Shown one piece after another: positions 63,154-64,000 of a DNA stretch of 64,000 nt. The stretch's first letter is position 1. Every line of letters begins with the position of its first letter. Origin of the DNA: UBA5614 sp963667535 (GTDB lineage Bacteria; Cloacimonadota; Cloacimonadia; Cloacimonadales; Cloacimonadaceae); the NCBI GenBank assembly GCA_963667535.2, contig CAXXDU010000002.1, forward strand, positions 2,046,001 to 2,110,000. Direction: 5' to 3'. Under the pieces are notes generated by a model. The model was not told the origin of the DNA and ran no database searches. It saw only the letters and a list, made by a program, of their open reading frames with translations. The position numbers and the translations under genes were made by a program.

Positions 63154-63541
63154 TTCTTCTCCTATATAATTGTTATAATCCAAAATCTAATTGCACAATA
63201 CAATGCCAATTAGTCCCTACTACGATTTTTTTTGAGATTATCTGCTTTAGTTGCAGCACTTCATGAACGATGTTTCAAGTATTATACTGACTTTATCCCA
63301 AAGTTGTATACCCTACAAATGATTCATTAAACACATGCCTCCTACATAATGCGAATTAATTGCTTAGATTTGTTGTCCTATATATATAGTACGATTATTC
63401 CCAAATACGGTCAACAGCTTGATTATAACGTAATGCTATATATATATACATATAGCAGACTCTTACATGCTCATTATCGTTTGGGCAGCTTTGGAAAGCT
63501 ATCCTACAGGTTGCAGATTCGCTGATTTCTGTTAATCAATG

Positions 63542-63647
63542 GTCGTAGGGACATGCCTTGTGTTTGTCCGATAAGATAACCATTATTTCATTAAACATCA
63601 AGACCATATCACCAATTACGGACAAGCACAAGGCATGTCCCTACGAC
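63542..63647. repeat. Long inverted repeat (29-base arms), possible MITE-like element
   Basis: The arms 63542-63570 and 63619-63647 are reverse complements with one mismatch, separated by 48 AT-rich bases. The arm sequence GTAGGGACATGC also occurs singly at about 32030-32041. A related shorter-armed family is at 1873-1930. No gene is enclosed. Confidence 0.75.
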
Positions 63648-63771
63648 TATCATAAAGTTAATCGGATCAACAAAATACTATTACAGACGAACACTAGCTA
63701 TATGCCACAAAAATCCCTTTTCTTGTTCTTCTTAATACTGCTTGTCTTCTTATTTATTGCCTATACATCTA

Positions 63772-63852
63772 GTGCTTGACGCAGGGAGTCTGCAGGGAGT
63801 CTGCAGGGAGTTTATAGAGACTCTAGTCCCCGATGACTTCCTGTAGATTCTC
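63772..63852. repeat. Dispersed repeat family C, copy 2, with tandem GCAGGGAGTCT units
   Basis: Starts GTGCTTGACGCAGGGAG as at 2926 and contains about three tandem GCAGGGAGTCT units, then GACTTCCTGTAGA, which can pair back. The rest of the window to 64000 is purine-rich and contains no supportable gene. Confidence 0.55.
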
Positions 63853-64000
63853 TTTAGAGTCTTTGAAAAATCCTCATGTCAGTTAAGGCATAAACAGGAT
63901 ATTAACAAGGGATAATAAGCAAGCAATGATAGAGAAAGAGAAAGTTGAAGAGGAAGAAGATAGAGATAGAATAAGTATGTAATAATCAGCTAAGAGCATC

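Noticed and set aside
63558..63779. 73-codon open frame at the right end
   Set aside because: Begins inside an inverted repeat and lacks a ribosome binding site; the hydrophobic end is AT-rich spacer.

Overview
The window is AT-rich bacterial DNA that most resembles a fermentative member of the FCB superphylum, probably Cloacimonadota (Candidatus Cloacimonas-like). This is inferred from three things. Many secreted proteins end in a FlgD-like / type IX-style C-terminal sorting domain (YPNPF, then WDGxD, then SGVYFYxL, then a basic-hydrophobic tail ending in K). The V-type ATPase operon has the order E-DUF2764-A-B-D-I-K, as in Chlamydiae and Bacteroidetes. A ferredoxin-dependent branched-chain 2-oxoacid oxidoreductase fits amino-acid fermentation. 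No ribosomal marker is present, so the phylum call is provisional. No tRNA, rRNA, CRISPR array, transposase or phage gene was seen.

Layout. 1-4 kb: the end of a NatAB-type ABC exporter (permease cut by the window edge), a Sel1-repeat protein and an RDD membrane protein. 4.3-11.8 kb: a seven-gene V-type ATPase operon on the minus strand, whose K subunit carries the ligand set of sodium-binding rotor rings. 11.8-17 kb: a repeat-rich gap with a decayed RCC1-like gene, a large secreted adhesin-like protein and a DUF4932 metallopeptidase-like protein. 17-25.7 kb: glycogen phosphorylase followed by three tandem cytoplasmic TPR-histidine kinases that share nearly identical 3' ends. 25.8-28.4 kb: the four-subunit 2-oxoacid:ferredoxin oxidoreductase. 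28.4-32.7 kb: a repeat-rich stretch with small hypothetical, DUF2846-like, HExxH and lipoprotein genes. 32.8-41 kb: HtpG, a secreted thioredoxin-fold protein, a heterodimeric ABC exporter and a 29-codon ORF with a strong ribosome binding site. 41-43 kb: a fourth TPR-histidine kinase, divergent from the exporter. 43-52 kb: hairpin repeats and secreted proteins with sorting domains (LamG-like, M14 carboxypeptidase, a head-and-tail remnant), plus a DUF192 protein and a divergent polysaccharide deacetylase. 52.2-60.1 kb: a tightly packed minus-strand operon of glycogen debranching enzyme, glycogen-synthase-like glycosyltransferase, GH57 amylase, NtrC-type response regulator, YbbR-domain protein and TsaD. 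60.2-64 kb: two frameshifted secreted-protein genes and a repeat-rich end.

How the parts work together (inference): VOR supplies reduced ferredoxin from amino-acid breakdown, the V-ATPase couples ATP to an ion (probably Na+) gradient, and the debranching enzyme, glycosyltransferase, GH57 amylase and phosphorylase form a glycogen storage and retrieval cycle. The four TPR-kinases have no adjacent response regulator; the only one in the window is the NtrC-like protein inside the glycogen operon. Several sorting-domain genes are in decay, which suggests rapid turnover of the secreted repertoire. Intergenic regions carry at least four families of dispersed palindromic or stem-loop repeats.
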